Source of the DNA: JANXUR01 sp038229415
Lineage (GTDB): Bacteria; Acidobacteriota; Terriglobia; Terriglobales; Acidobacteriaceae
Assembly: GCA_038229415.1 (NCBI GenBank)
Contig: JBBROM010000010.1
Span: 87,843-151,842, forward strand
Direction of reading: 5' to 3'
Length of the DNA: 64,000 nt
Both the position numbers and the translations under genes were made by a program. Positions within the stretch are counted from its first letter, which is position 1, and each line of letters opens with the position of its first letter. This document shows, piece after piece, positions 51,762-59,689 of this stretch. The notes under the pieces are model-generated. The model made no database searches, was not told where the DNA came from, and saw only the letters and a list, made by a program, of their open reading frames with translations.

Positions 51762-53027
51762 TTATTCCTTGCGCAATGCTTCCACTGGCTCCAGCAACGC
51801 CGCCTGCCGCGCCGGATACAATCCCGCCACCACGCCCGCGATGGAAAGCGCCACCATCGCGATGAACGCAGTGGAGGGCACTAGCTTGGGGGTATCAAAT
51901 CCGTTCGGCATATTCGCCCCCAGATACTTCACCAGCGCATCCACGCCAGACATGAATCCTGCAGCCCCGGCGATGCCGATGCCGCCACTCAGCAAAGTAA
52001 GAAACGCGCCTTCAATAAAAAATTGCAGCATGATGCTGCGATTGGTCGCACCCAGCGCCTTGCGCAGTCCAATCTCACGCGTCCGGTCCGCCACCGCCAC
52101 CAGCATGATGTTGATTACGCCAATCGCACCGAGTGCCAGCGTCACCAGTCCCACACTGCCCAAAAATGCATTCATCGCATCGAAGATCGCGCCCACCGAA
52201 TCCGCCGTCTGGATGGTGTCCCACTCGTCGAACACGTCGGGACCTTTGCGATCGAAGCCGTGATTGCGCGCAATCACCTTGTGTACTTCTTCTTTCGCCA
52301 CATCATGCAGATCGCGGCTCTTGGGCTGGTAGTTCATAAACGAAATGGCGTCGGTCTGGTCGGTTCCCTTGGGCGGAAACATCTCGTGCATGGTGTTGAA
52401 GGGGATGAAGCTGCGCAGGTTCAGATTATTGTTGTCGCCATGGCCAATGCGCTGAACCGCGCCAATCACCTCGAAGCGCGTGCCATTCAGCAGAATCGTC
52501 GCGCCAACATACGGATGTCCCGGAAACAGCGTCTTGCGCACCTCGTCGCCAATTACGATCACATTGCGCTTCTGCTGATCGTCCAGCGGATTGATCCAGC
52601 GCCCATCCGCCACGGGGAGATACCGGATGTCGTGAAACTCCGGGGTGACGCCAATCACTTGCCCGCTGGCGGTAAAAAACTCGCTCACCGCCCGCAAATC
52701 CTGCCGACTGATGGCCGGAACCACCGTTTTCACACTCGGGGATTCCGCCTTCACGTCCAAATAATCCTGATAGGTCAGCTGATACGGCCGGAGTGAATTA
52801 AAACTGCCGCCCACCGCCGGAGCCCGGCCCGACCAGATGAACATTACGTTCTCGCCCAGCTCATCAAACTGCCGCCGATTGCCCGCCCGAAAGCCTTCCC
52901 CCACCCCCACCAGCAACAGCAGCGAACCCACGCCCCAGGCAATGCCAAACATGGTAAGGAACGAACGCAGCTTGTGCGCCCACAGGGTGCGCATGGTCTG
53001 GCCAAAAATGTCGAGAATCTCGGTCAT
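51762..53027 (-). CDS. FtsX/MacB-family ABC transporter permease
   Basis: A 421-residue permease of the same type: TLWAHKLRSFLTMFGIAWGV near the N-terminus, a large periplasmic domain, LVTLALGAIGVINIMLVAVA, DRTREIGLRKALGATNRSIM and LSIAGVVAGLYPARQAALLE, ending PVEALRKE. Upstream of its partner and in the same operon. Its ATPase and any membrane-fusion partner are not in the window. Substrate unknown (macrolide, lipoprotein or peptide export in relatives). Confidence 0.9.
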   Translation of the reverse strand: MTEILDIFGQTMRTLWAHKLRSFLTMFGIAWGVGSLLLLVGVGEGFRAGNRRQFDELGENVMFIWSGRAPAVGGSFNSLRPYQLTYQDYLDVKAESPSVKTVVPAISRQDLRAVSEFFTASGQVIGVTPEFHDIRYLPVADGRWINPLDDQQKRNVIVIGDEVRKTLFPGHPYVGATILLNGTRFEVIGAVQRIGHGDNNNLNLRSFIPFNTMHEMFPPKGTDQTDAISFMNYQPKSRDLHDVAKEEVHKVIARNHGFDRKGPDVFDEWDTIQTADSVGAIFDAMNAFLGSVGLVTLALGAIGVINIMLVAVADRTREIGLRKALGATNRSIMLQFFIEGAFLTLLSGGIGIAGAAGFMSGVDALVKYLGANMPNGFDTPKLVPSTAFIAMVALSIAGVVAGLYPARQAALLEPVEALRKE

Positions 53028-53345
53028 GTTCTTCTAGGATAACGCGACGGTCGCGACGAAGACGGTGTGCCAACGAAAACTCTTTGAGACTCTTGTTGAA
53101 CTCTTGAACTCACTCTTTGACATTTGGACGAGCTGCAAGCCAAAACGTCACCGCAGCGGAATCGCAAGGACTTCTTCTCGATATTCTGGCCAGGCTTTCA
53201 CCGTGTAGAAATTCGCTAGTGACAGAACGCACCCCAAGCCCTAGAATCAAGCGGCTTGTACAGCGCGAATGCCCCCAGCCTAACCAGCACGATGGGTGGC
53301 AGCAACCCTAACGAAGTAAAACTACCCATGTGGAGTGAGTCGCCT

Positions 53346-54074
53346 ATGAAGATTCTCAGTTTTGCCAAGATTTCTACCTACTCTCTGATCGCCGGAGCCG
53401 CGGCTCTTTTCGTGGCTGGCACCGCGCACGCGCAGGACGCCACCAGCAGAGCTAAACAGTGCGAAAGCGTCATCGAGCAGAAGATTCGCGCCGATCATTC
53501 CGATGCCACCAACATCAACTTCCATGGCGTCTCCCACACCGACGAAGGTAAGCATGACTCGTGGATTCACGGCGAAGTCGGCTTTCAAACTGGCAACGGC
53601 ACCCAGCAGTGGGGAGCCAGCCTCCGCTGCGATATTGATCCCACCAACGGACAAATAGCCGACGCAAAGTATAAGGTCGCCCTCGGCTTCCCCAAGTCAG
53701 TGAAGGCCAAAGCAGCAACGCCGGCAAAATCAGGCACACCGGGCAAGCCCACTGCAGCCGCGCCAGGCCCGTCCACAGATGCCAGCCTCAAGAAGACTTG
53801 TCAAGACGCCATCGCCCAGAAGATTCGTGCCGATCACGCGGATATGACCAACCTGGCTTTTTCCGAGCATGACATGGGGATCACCAGCCAAGGGCCAAAA
53901 AACTCCTGGGTTCACGGCGAAATGAGCTTTCAAACGGGCGCGCAAAAGTGGGCAGGCAGCCTGCGTTGCGACATCAACCCCACAAACATGAAGGTAACCG
54001 ACGCATCCTACAAAACCGTGGCACCAAAGGTCACTAAGATCGTGCCACCAGCCAAGGCAACTGTTAAGCACTAA
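53346..54074 (+). CDS. Exported protein with two tandem copies of a 70-residue domain
   Basis: A 242-residue exported protein (signal peptide ISTYSLIAGAAALFVAGTAHA). Each half contains Cys, QKIRADH, D-x-TN-x-x-F, SW-[IV]-HGE, FQTG, W, SLRCDI and PTN: copy 1 in CESVIEQKIRADHSDATNIN and SWIHGEVGFQTG, copy 2 in CQDAIAQKIRADHADMTNLA and SWVHGEMSFQTG. The halves are joined by an Ala/Pro/Lys linker. Two cysteines per copy suggest a disulphide. Function unknown. GGAG lies ten bases before ATG 53346; an upstream in-frame start at 53256 would place spacer sequence in the protein. The 319-bp spacer before it shows approximate ACTCTTTGA repeats but no clear promoter. Confidence 0.75.
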   Translation: MKILSFAKISTYSLIAGAAALFVAGTAHAQDATSRAKQCESVIEQKIRADHSDATNINFHGVSHTDEGKHDSWIHGEVGFQTGNGTQQWGASLRCDIDPTNGQIADAKYKVALGFPKSVKAKAATPAKSGTPGKPTAAAPGPSTDASLKKTCQDAIAQKIRADHADMTNLAFSEHDMGITSQGPKNSWVHGEMSFQTGAQKWAGSLRCDINPTNMKVTDASYKTVAPKVTKIVPPAKATVKH

Positions 54075-54128
54075 CGGCTTGGCCTTCAGCCGTGTCTTGC
54101 AGGTGTACAAAACCAGGAAGTGCGCGAT

Positions 54129-54164
54129 AAAACAGGGCCGAACCGAAAGGTGCGGCCCTGTTTT
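54129..54164. terminator. Bidirectional terminator
   Basis: Perfect 12-bp arms AAAACAGGGCCG (54129-54140) and CGGCCCTGTTTT (54153-54164), 12-base loop, with A/T tracts on both ends; it sits between the convergent two-domain protein and zinc dehydrogenase genes and can serve both. Confidence 0.85.
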
Positions 54165-54193
54165 CTGATGCAGCAGATCTACTAAGCCGTCGC

Positions 54194-55192
54194 TTATGCC
54201 GTAGCTGCATCCATTTCAAACAGCATCTTCAGGGTCGCGCCGGGCGCATGGCTCATCCGCTCCATCGCCTTTTGTCCCTGCTCTAAGGCAGTACACTCCG
54301 TCCACGAATCAAGGTTCACTTCGTTCGCAATCAGCAGATTGAGCGCACGGCGAAAGTCCCCCGGCGTGTAGGCAAACGACATCACCACGCGATGTTCTTT
54401 GCGAATACTGGCCACAAAGTTCAGCTCACTCTTCTGCGCACCCATGCCGAGCAAGGCGACCAAGCCTCCCGGACGGCATAGGTCAAACGCCATCTGCCGC
54501 GCTGCCGCACCACCACTGGCATCCAGCACCATGTCGAAACCGCGTCCGGCAAATTGCAGAACCGCAGCACTGCCATCTCCAGTAACGTTCATCGCGGCGG
54601 CGGCACCAAGTTGCCTTGCTACTGCCAGCCGCTCATCGTTTACATCCACAATCAAGATGTCGCGTGCTCCCGCCAGCTTCGCCACCGACAGCGCCAATGC
54701 GCCCATCGTTCCTGCACCTACGATTGCCAGACGGAACATGGGCGCTGGCGAAGAAATTCGGAACACGTGCACCAGGTTTGCGAGCGGCTCCGCGAGTACC
54801 GCCTGTGCCGATGGCAACGACTCCGGAATATCGAAAACCTGCGACGCTGGCAACGCCACAAATTCCGCAAACGACCCCTGCGTCTGGCCGAGCCCAAGTA
54901 GCCTCCACGAAACACACTGATTCTGTGCCCCGCTCAAGCAAGATTCACATACGCCGCAACTCATCAGCGGATTCGCCACCACTCGTCGTCCATCCGGCGT
55001 CCGGCCTACCAATTCGTGGCCCAGGATCAATCCCGGTTTGCGCAAAGCGCTATGCCCCAAAAAGCCCGAAATATCTGATCCGCAGATGCCCGTCATCTGC
55101 ACCGCAATTTCCACTTCCCCCGCGGCCAAGCTAGGGCGGGGTATGTCTCTCAACTCGACTTGTTCCGGGGCGGTATAGACCAAAGCTCTCAT
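54194..55192 (-). CDS. Zinc-dependent alcohol dehydrogenase family protein
   Basis: A 332-residue MDR dehydrogenase. TGICGSDISGFLG and LILGHELVGR give catalytic zinc ligands (Cys, His, Glu); the structural zinc site is CGVCESCLSGAQNQC; the NAD(P) site is LAIVGAGTMGALALSVAKLA near residue 158 and DILIVDVNDERLAVARQLGA. Probably oxidises a sugar alcohol or related polyol; substrate unknown. It is divergent from the FAH gene with a 74-bp spacer. ATG 55192 lies eight bases after TATACT, so may be leaderless; an upstream in-frame start at 55222 would be in the promoter. Confidence 0.88.
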   Translation of the reverse strand: MRALVYTAPEQVELRDIPRPSLAAGEVEIAVQMTGICGSDISGFLGHSALRKPGLILGHELVGRTPDGRRVVANPLMSCGVCESCLSGAQNQCVSWRLLGLGQTQGSFAEFVALPASQVFDIPESLPSAQAVLAEPLANLVHVFRISSPAPMFRLAIVGAGTMGALALSVAKLAGARDILIVDVNDERLAVARQLGAAAAMNVTGDGSAAVLQFAGRGFDMVLDASGGAAARQMAFDLCRPGGLVALLGMGAQKSELNFVASIRKEHRVVMSFAYTPGDFRRALNLLIANEVNLDSWTECTALEQGQKAMERMSHAPGATLKMLFEMDAATA

Positions 55193-55200
55193 GGGGCAGG

Positions 55201-55206
55201 AGTATA
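55201..55206 (-). promoter_or_regulatory. -10 box upstream of the zinc dehydrogenase
   Basis: TATACT on the minus strand, eight bases before ATG 55192, with no ribosome site between. Confidence 0.3.
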
Positions 55207-55266
55207 TCGCAGGCCATACCATTCCGTCATAGAATGGTTTGACTCCACAGGAATGGATGACTCAAC

Positions 55267-56114
55267 ATGAAACTTCTTCGCTACGGCGCGGTCGGCAATG
55301 AAAAGCCCGGCGTTCTTGCTGCCGACAACACGATTCGCGATCTCTCAGGCGTCGTCCCAGACATTGCAGGTGCCGCACTTTCACCCGATTCACTCGCACG
55401 CCTGCGCCAGCTTGATATCACTCAACTCCCTCGCGTCCCCGGCAATCCGCGTATCGGCCGGTGCGTCGGCCAAGTCGGCAAGTTCGTCTGCATCGGACTC
55501 AACTATTCCGACCATGCCGCCGAATCTGGCATGCAGGTGCCCGCCGAACCAGTCCTCTTTATGAAGGCGACTTCAGCCATCATCGGCCCCAATGACGACG
55601 TGGTAATTCCGCGCGGCTCCACCAAGACCGATTGGGAAGTCGAACTAGGTGTCGTGATCGGTTCACATACCAAGTACGTCGCGGAGGCTGACGCCCTCTC
55701 GCACGTCGTTGGTTACTGCGTAGTCAACGACCTCTCCGAGCGCGCCTTCCAACTCGAAGGCACCGGCCAATGGGTCAAGGGCAAGAGCGCCGACACCTTC
55801 GGCCCCATCGGCCCGTGGCTGGTGACGGCAGACGAAGTCCCCGACCCGCAAGCTCTCGATATGTGGCTCGAAGTAGACGGACACCGCTTCCAGAACGGCA
55901 ACACCCGCACCATGGTCTTCGGCGTCGCCCATCTGGTGAGCTATGTAAGCCGCTTCATGAGCCTCCAACCCGGAGACATAATCTCCACCGGCACCCCCCC
56001 GGCGTAGGCCTAGGCCAGAAGCCCCCAACCTACCTCCGCCCCGGCAACCAAATGCACCTAGGCATCACAGGACTAGGGGAACAAGCTCAAAAGGTGGTGG
56101 CAGAAGACTTTTAA
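55267..56114 (+). pseudogene. Fumarylacetoacetate hydrolase-family protein, frameshifted near the C-terminus
   Basis: ATG 55267 opens MKLLRYGAVGNEKPGVLAAD; then IGRCVGQVGKFVCIGLNYSD, PVLFMKATSAIIGPNDDVVI and DWEVELGVVIGSHTKYVAEA (metal-binding E-x-E), VVNDLSERAFQLEGTGQWVK, DTFGPIGPWLVTADEVPDPQ, and LQPGDIISTGTPPA, where a TAG at 56005-56007 ends the frame. The expected continuation GVGLGQKPPTYLRPGNQMHL lies one frame over and runs to 56114 (LGEQAQKVVAEDF). One more C in the C7 run 55994-56000 restores a normal 282-residue protein, so a base-calling error is quite possible. Family members cleave C-C bonds in diketo acids. Confidence 0.8.
55994..56000. other. C7 homopolymer at the FAH frameshift
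   Basis: Seven C on the coding strand; eight would put the normal C-terminus back in frame. Confidence 0.7.
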
Positions 56115-56147
56115 CGGGAATAGTAGATACGCCTCTGGCTTGTTTAT

Positions 56148-56200
56148 GGGAGGGAGGGATTCGAACCCCCGATACCCTTTCGAGTACGCCAGTTTTCAAG
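56148..56200 (-). tRNA. 3' fragment of tRNA-Ser(TGA), probable integration scar
   Basis: On the minus strand CTTGAAAACTGG starts at the anticodon loop (TGA anticodon), followed by the long variable arm (GTACTCGAAAGGGTAT), the T-arm GGGGG-TTCGAAT-CCCTC and acceptor remnant CCTCCC. The 5' half is absent: sequence upstream of the anticodon loop (CTTTGGGA) cannot pair with ACTGG. Such fragments are left when an element integrates into a tRNA and duplicates its 3' half. It therefore marks an attachment site. Not a functional tRNA. Confidence 0.75.
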
Positions 56201-56240
56201 TCCCAAAGAGTGTTCTGAAGCGTCTTGACTGTGGCTGTTT

Positions 56241-56262
56241 TGTCTATATTTATCAAGCACTT
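56241..56262. repeat. Direct repeat, left copy
   Basis: TGTCTA then TATTTATCAAGCACTT, repeated with a single extra A at 57580-57602. The two copies flank a gene of unknown function. Confidence 0.65.
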
Positions 56263-56377
56263 GCGAGGGTGGCGACTAGCCGCGTTCTGAGCCGTTCGGC
56301 TTGGTTTTGAACGAGCAGCTACTACGGTTCCACTACGCTTCCCATTCGCAGCGTTCACCCCTGTAGCTGGAACTTGC

Positions 56378-57409
56378 TCATCCGTCATCCCTGTCGATTA
56401 ACCCCTCTCCCTCCCCTCCGACCGATATTGTCAGCTCCATCGTATAGCGAGGAGCAATCCCGAGCTCTCGGCCGATTCCTCCGCCAGAAGCGATCTTCAT
56501 CGCCTCGTTATCGGAGGAGCCCTCGTAGCCCATCAGCATCCGGTAGACGAGAAACCAAGAAAGCGCGTGGGTATCGTTCCACATCCTCTCATACACCTCA
56601 CGAGCCGTCGGGGGAGTTTGTTTCGGCTTTCGCACCAAGCGCGAACCCGTGCCATCCGCGCTTCGCCGTCGATCAAAATAGCGCTCTTCCAGCCAATTCG
56701 GCCAGCTCACGAGCAAGCCGGGAAAATGCCTCTTCGGGTCGGAGGCGTACTCGTCCAGGTGCCCCGAGCAAGAAAGGAAGCCGTATTCCTCTATCCAGTG
56801 AAACGGATGACGCTTCTGCCAGACCGACATCGGGAGCGTCAAGTACTTGAGCACCTTTCGCGACTGCTCATCGTATGCTTCGGCCCTCGGTCCGTAGAAG
56901 AGGTAGTAGATGAACCGACTGTGCTGCGCTCCGAGCTCGATTATCCGCTGCAGTTGATCGATTTCGAGGCTCTTGAAAATGTCCCGCTCGGAATAGCTCC
57001 GGGCGTCGCGGGCCGAGGCAAAGATGCGCTTTGCTTGAAAGAGACCTGCCTTTGAAAAGGTTGCTCCTGGGCGGAACGAGTTGTTGTAGCGAAGAATGAC
57101 ACCCAGGTCAGCTTGAGTCAGCTTGTTCTCAACGTGCGCCGAGTATTCATTGGCCTCGATCGTCAGCGAGACCTTCACCGCGGACTCATCCTTTGCGAGG
57201 TCCGCTTTCAACTCCGCCAGCGAGTAGGACATGGTGTGAAACCCGGTGAACCGCTCGTCGAGCGTCTCCCTGAGAAGCGATGTGAGGTGGCGTTCATCGA
57301 CCGTGGCATCCGGCAAAAGGCGGGCCGTCACCACGGTATCAACAGAATCGAGGAAGCGCACGAGCAGCTTCGCGTCACGCGGGGTCAGGCACATTCTCTC
57401 TCTCGGCAT
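56378..57409 (-). CDS. Unrecognised protein in a repeat-flanked cassette
   Basis: A 343-residue soluble protein from ATG 57409 (GGAAAG seven bases upstream). I do not recognise the family. The middle has VSLTIEANEYSAHVENKLTQ followed by ADLGVILRYNN and GLFQAKRIF; E-x6-E-x-K with a downstream Q-x-K is reminiscent of PD-(D/E)XK nucleases, but this is only a guess. Further: SRFIYYLFYGPRAEAYDEQS, FHWIEEYGFLSCSGHLDEYA and MWNDTHALSWFLVYRMLMGY. It lies between near-identical direct repeats (56241 and 57580) and next to a tRNA-Ser fragment, which suggests mobile or defence-island origin. Confidence 0.6.
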   Translation of the reverse strand: MPRERMCLTPRDAKLLVRFLDSVDTVVTARLLPDATVDERHLTSLLRETLDERFTGFHTMSYSLAELKADLAKDESAVKVSLTIEANEYSAHVENKLTQADLGVILRYNNSFRPGATFSKAGLFQAKRIFASARDARSYSERDIFKSLEIDQLQRIIELGAQHSRFIYYLFYGPRAEAYDEQSRKVLKYLTLPMSVWQKRHPFHWIEEYGFLSCSGHLDEYASDPKRHFPGLLVSWPNWLEERYFDRRRSADGTGSRLVRKPKQTPPTAREVYERMWNDTHALSWFLVYRMLMGYEGSSDNEAMKIASGGGIGRELGIAPRYTMELTISVGGEGEGLIDRDDG

Positions 57410-57579
57410 TGGCACTTTCCGCTTAATCACCGCCCAGGCTGTCGGGCGTAGAACCCTTACCAGCAAAGGCACTGCGCCATTCCGAAATTGGCGGAAGGCT
57501 TGTCCGGTGATCCGTTGAAAGACCACTCTATCCTAAGCAGGTTGCGAATGGGAACCGAGCGAGGCAAGGCACCCACCAC

Positions 57580-57602
57580 TGTCTAATATTTATCAAGCAC
57601 TT
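57580..57602. repeat. Direct repeat, right copy
   Basis: TGTCTAA then TATTTATCAAGCACTT: one base longer than the copy at 56241. It lies 1.34 kb from the first copy. Confidence 0.65.
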
Positions 57603-57669
57603 CCACGCAAAGTCAGTTTGGTCCGTCTCAAGTCGATCTGCATGGTTCTACGTGCCAACAGAACAGAAT

Positions 57670-58350
57670 TTACTGTGCCGACCCAGTGTCAAACCGTCTG
57701 CGCTTTTTTTCCCAGAAAACGAGGCAATGCTTACCCTTTTCGAAGCCCAGATCGTCATGCTCCGTGGTAAAGACTCCGTCAGGGTCGTATCCGAACTTCT
57801 GAAATGAGATCGCTCGCAGAAACCATGTGAAGCAAGGAAATTCATCACACATTGCGTCCGCGATCGGATGAGTAGTGACGACTCCCGCGCTCTGAGTGAA
57901 ATGATTGCCGCTCTTGACTGCGTGTGTCGTATTAACGCGCTCCGCGTATGGAAATTTGCCGGAGTACAAATGGTGAGCAGTCCAGTCGTTCGTACTCCCC
58001 GTCCGCTTTGGACGAACTCCACCCGCAAAGTCGAATGCGGCCCTAGCCGGTCCGTTTGGCCGTCCGTCAAGAGTAAATCCGAGTCGCTTCGCCGCCAGCT
58101 TTATCTCGATGGGATAAGCGTGGTACTTCTGCTGATTTCCCGCAGGCTTGATACGGTCACAACCCTTCCAAAGAAGAACTGCCAGCTCTGAAAATATGAC
58201 AAAATCCTGCCAGTTTGCCCCAACGCAGATCGCAACCCGCCGAACGGCTTCTGGCTCAATCTGCTCGACCTCGAGGCTGTACCAGCGCGGCAGGTCATGT
58301 AGATCGACCGGCCGTGAAAGTTGCGTTCTTGAGCCTAGGTTGTACGCCAT
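57670..58350 (-). CDS. Unrecognised protein paired with an Mrr-like nuclease
   Basis: A 226-residue soluble protein from ATG 58350. The family is unknown to me. The C-terminal half is rich in conserved-looking histidines and aromatic residues: NDWTAHHLYSGKFPYAERVN, THAVKSGNHFTQSAGVVTTH, PIADAMCDEFPCFTWFLRAI and FGYDPDGVF. The HH, H-x-F-T-x-S-A-G and H-P-I-A-D motifs suggest a metal-dependent (HNH-like) site, as inference. It starts 22 bp after the stop of the Mrr-like gene on the same strand, so the two form an operon that may be an antiphage pair. Confidence 0.6.
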   Translation of the reverse strand: MAYNLGSRTQLSRPVDLHDLPRWYSLEVEQIEPEAVRRVAICVGANWQDFVIFSELAVLLWKGCDRIKPAGNQQKYHAYPIEIKLAAKRLGFTLDGRPNGPARAAFDFAGGVRPKRTGSTNDWTAHHLYSGKFPYAERVNTTHAVKSGNHFTQSAGVVTTHPIADAMCDEFPCFTWFLRAISFQKFGYDPDGVFTTEHDDLGFEKGKHCLVFWEKKRRRFDTGSAQ

Positions 58351-58372
58351 GGAGTGGGCTCGATTCTTCCCA

Positions 58373-59332
58373 TTACGACACTTTTCGGAGGAGCCAGCTC
58401 ACAAGCCCTGCGTTAAAGACCATTTCAGCGAGTTTGTCCGGGCCGATGACGGTTACACCATCTCGGATCTCATCGGGCACGTGGCCCGAATGGTAAACGT
58501 AGAACATTCGATCAAACAGGTCGTTTTCTTCAAACTTGGCAAGGTACTCCTCAAACTCCGCCCCGGTCGTTCTCGTTTTGACTTGAACGAAAGCCCTTTC
58601 GCCTGTCGTTGGAAGCTCGATATCCAAGTCGAGGGTTTTCTGGGTTTTCCCAACGACGCCCAGCCGACGCCAGCCACTGGATGTGAACACGAGGTCCACG
58701 AGAGTTTCGAAGTCACGGGGCCCGAGCAGGGTCAGCAGCTCCTTCGTCGATCTCTTTACTGCCTCCGTTGCGACCACAGCTCGCTCAACCTCTGGCATCT
58801 TCTTGCCATTGATCCTGCGTATCACGTACTGGTCAACGTCCACGCGACAAGAAGTTCCCCGATATGCCGCCAATTTGGTTAAGGCTCCCGATAGCCGATC
58901 CTTGGTTAACGGCTCGCCGTTGATATCGGTCGACTTCCAGCCCCCGGCGACGGACCGCCAGACCCCCTCACCGTCGGCATGGGGCTTCGGGGCTGCTCCT
59001 GTCAAAAAGCCCCAAAGCAGCCTCTCGCCGACAAAGGTAAGCCACAAAGTCGAGCCTTGGTCCTCGAAGAAGAGGCGGGTCTCGTTCGTGAATCGAGTCG
59101 CTCGCCCCTTATTCTCAGGGCTCTCTGCCAGAAAAGCGGCTTGAAGATCATCCCAATTGTGGGCGCGACACAGCGAAAACCTTTCGGAACTAGCGCTGCC
59201 GAAACCAAATCGAATAACGCCCCTCTCAGCGCACTCCTTTTCCCAGTTCCCACCAGTCCCAAGTTTGATGTAACGGACTCGCACCGGGTCAATGGTAGTG
59301 TGAGTGGCTTGGCCTGAAGCTGGTGTGGTCAC
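58373..59332 (-). CDS. Mrr-like restriction endonuclease with an extra N-terminal domain
   Basis: A 319-residue protein from GTG 59332, chosen because the longer frame (GTG 59392) runs through a GTGGGG hairpin repeat. The C-terminal 120 residues are an Mrr-type PD-(D/E)XK domain: LLTLLGPRDFETLVDLVFTS, GWRRLGVVGKTQKTLDLDIE (acid near residue 235) and AFVQVKTRTTG (Q-V-K near 250-252). The N-terminal 130 residues (RYIKLGTGGNWEKECAERGV, LFFEDQGSTLWLTFVGERLL) form a separate domain that may read modified DNA or another signal, as in type IV restriction enzymes; this is inference. It precedes the 226-residue gene in the same operon. Confidence 0.72.
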   Translation of the reverse strand: MTTPASGQATHTTIDPVRVRYIKLGTGGNWEKECAERGVIRFGFGSASSERFSLCRAHNWDDLQAAFLAESPENKGRATRFTNETRLFFEDQGSTLWLTFVGERLLWGFLTGAAPKPHADGEGVWRSVAGGWKSTDINGEPLTKDRLSGALTKLAAYRGTSCRVDVDQYVIRRINGKKMPEVERAVVATEAVKRSTKELLTLLGPRDFETLVDLVFTSSGWRRLGVVGKTQKTLDLDIELPTTGERAFVQVKTRTTGAEFEEYLAKFEENDLFDRMFYVYHSGHVPDEIRDGVTVIGPDKLAEMVFNAGLVSWLLRKVS

Positions 59333-59361
59333 TTTGGAACCGTCCTTTGCGCAAATCGATG

Positions 59362-59378
59362 CCCCACTTTTTGTGGGG
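59362..59378. repeat. GTGGGGCA hairpin repeat
   Basis: CCCCAC (59362-59367), loop TTTTT, GTGGGG (59373-59378) with GATG to its left. The spacer 59333-59689 otherwise holds only a promoter candidate. Confidence 0.5.
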
Positions 59379-59515
59379 GGGGCCAGACGCACCTTCCGGT
59401 CAAAAGGCTACTGCTGTCTGCCTAACTTTCGCAAGTGTAGGAGAAGGAACCGCCCCCAAACGGCCCATCTTTGATTTTGGCGAGGCACTGCCCCGAAACT
59501 ATGCCCCGAAAGTCC

Positions 59516-59545
59516 TTGACATTTCAGCCGATTAAGGTGTACAGT
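59516..59545 (+). promoter_or_regulatory. Promoter candidate of the M23 protein gene
   Basis: TTGACA (59516-59521), 18-bp spacer, TACAGT (59540-59545), 144 bp before ATG 59690. Confidence 0.5.
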
Positions 59546-59689
59546 CCGCAGCGATTCGGCTTCGTTCTGACACGCCGATCTCATGCTGTGAGTTACCTGC
59601 AGCGACCCTTGGGAACGTTCGCATTGATGCCGACTGTCGTGCCCGACAAGGTGCGCGAGTCCGATAGCCTTCGTGATGGAGATCTGCTC

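Noticed and set aside
52023..52796. Plus-strand open frame opposite the second ABC permease
   Set aside because: Shadow of conserved FtsX-domain sequence.
53075..53125. ACTCTTTGA-like tandem repeats before the two-domain protein
   Set aside because: Copies are short, imperfect and irregularly spaced; likely chance in a low-complexity stretch.
59471..59689. N-terminal extension of the M23 protein
   Set aside because: Contains the promoter candidate and would bury the signal peptide; ATG 59690 has a good ribosome site.
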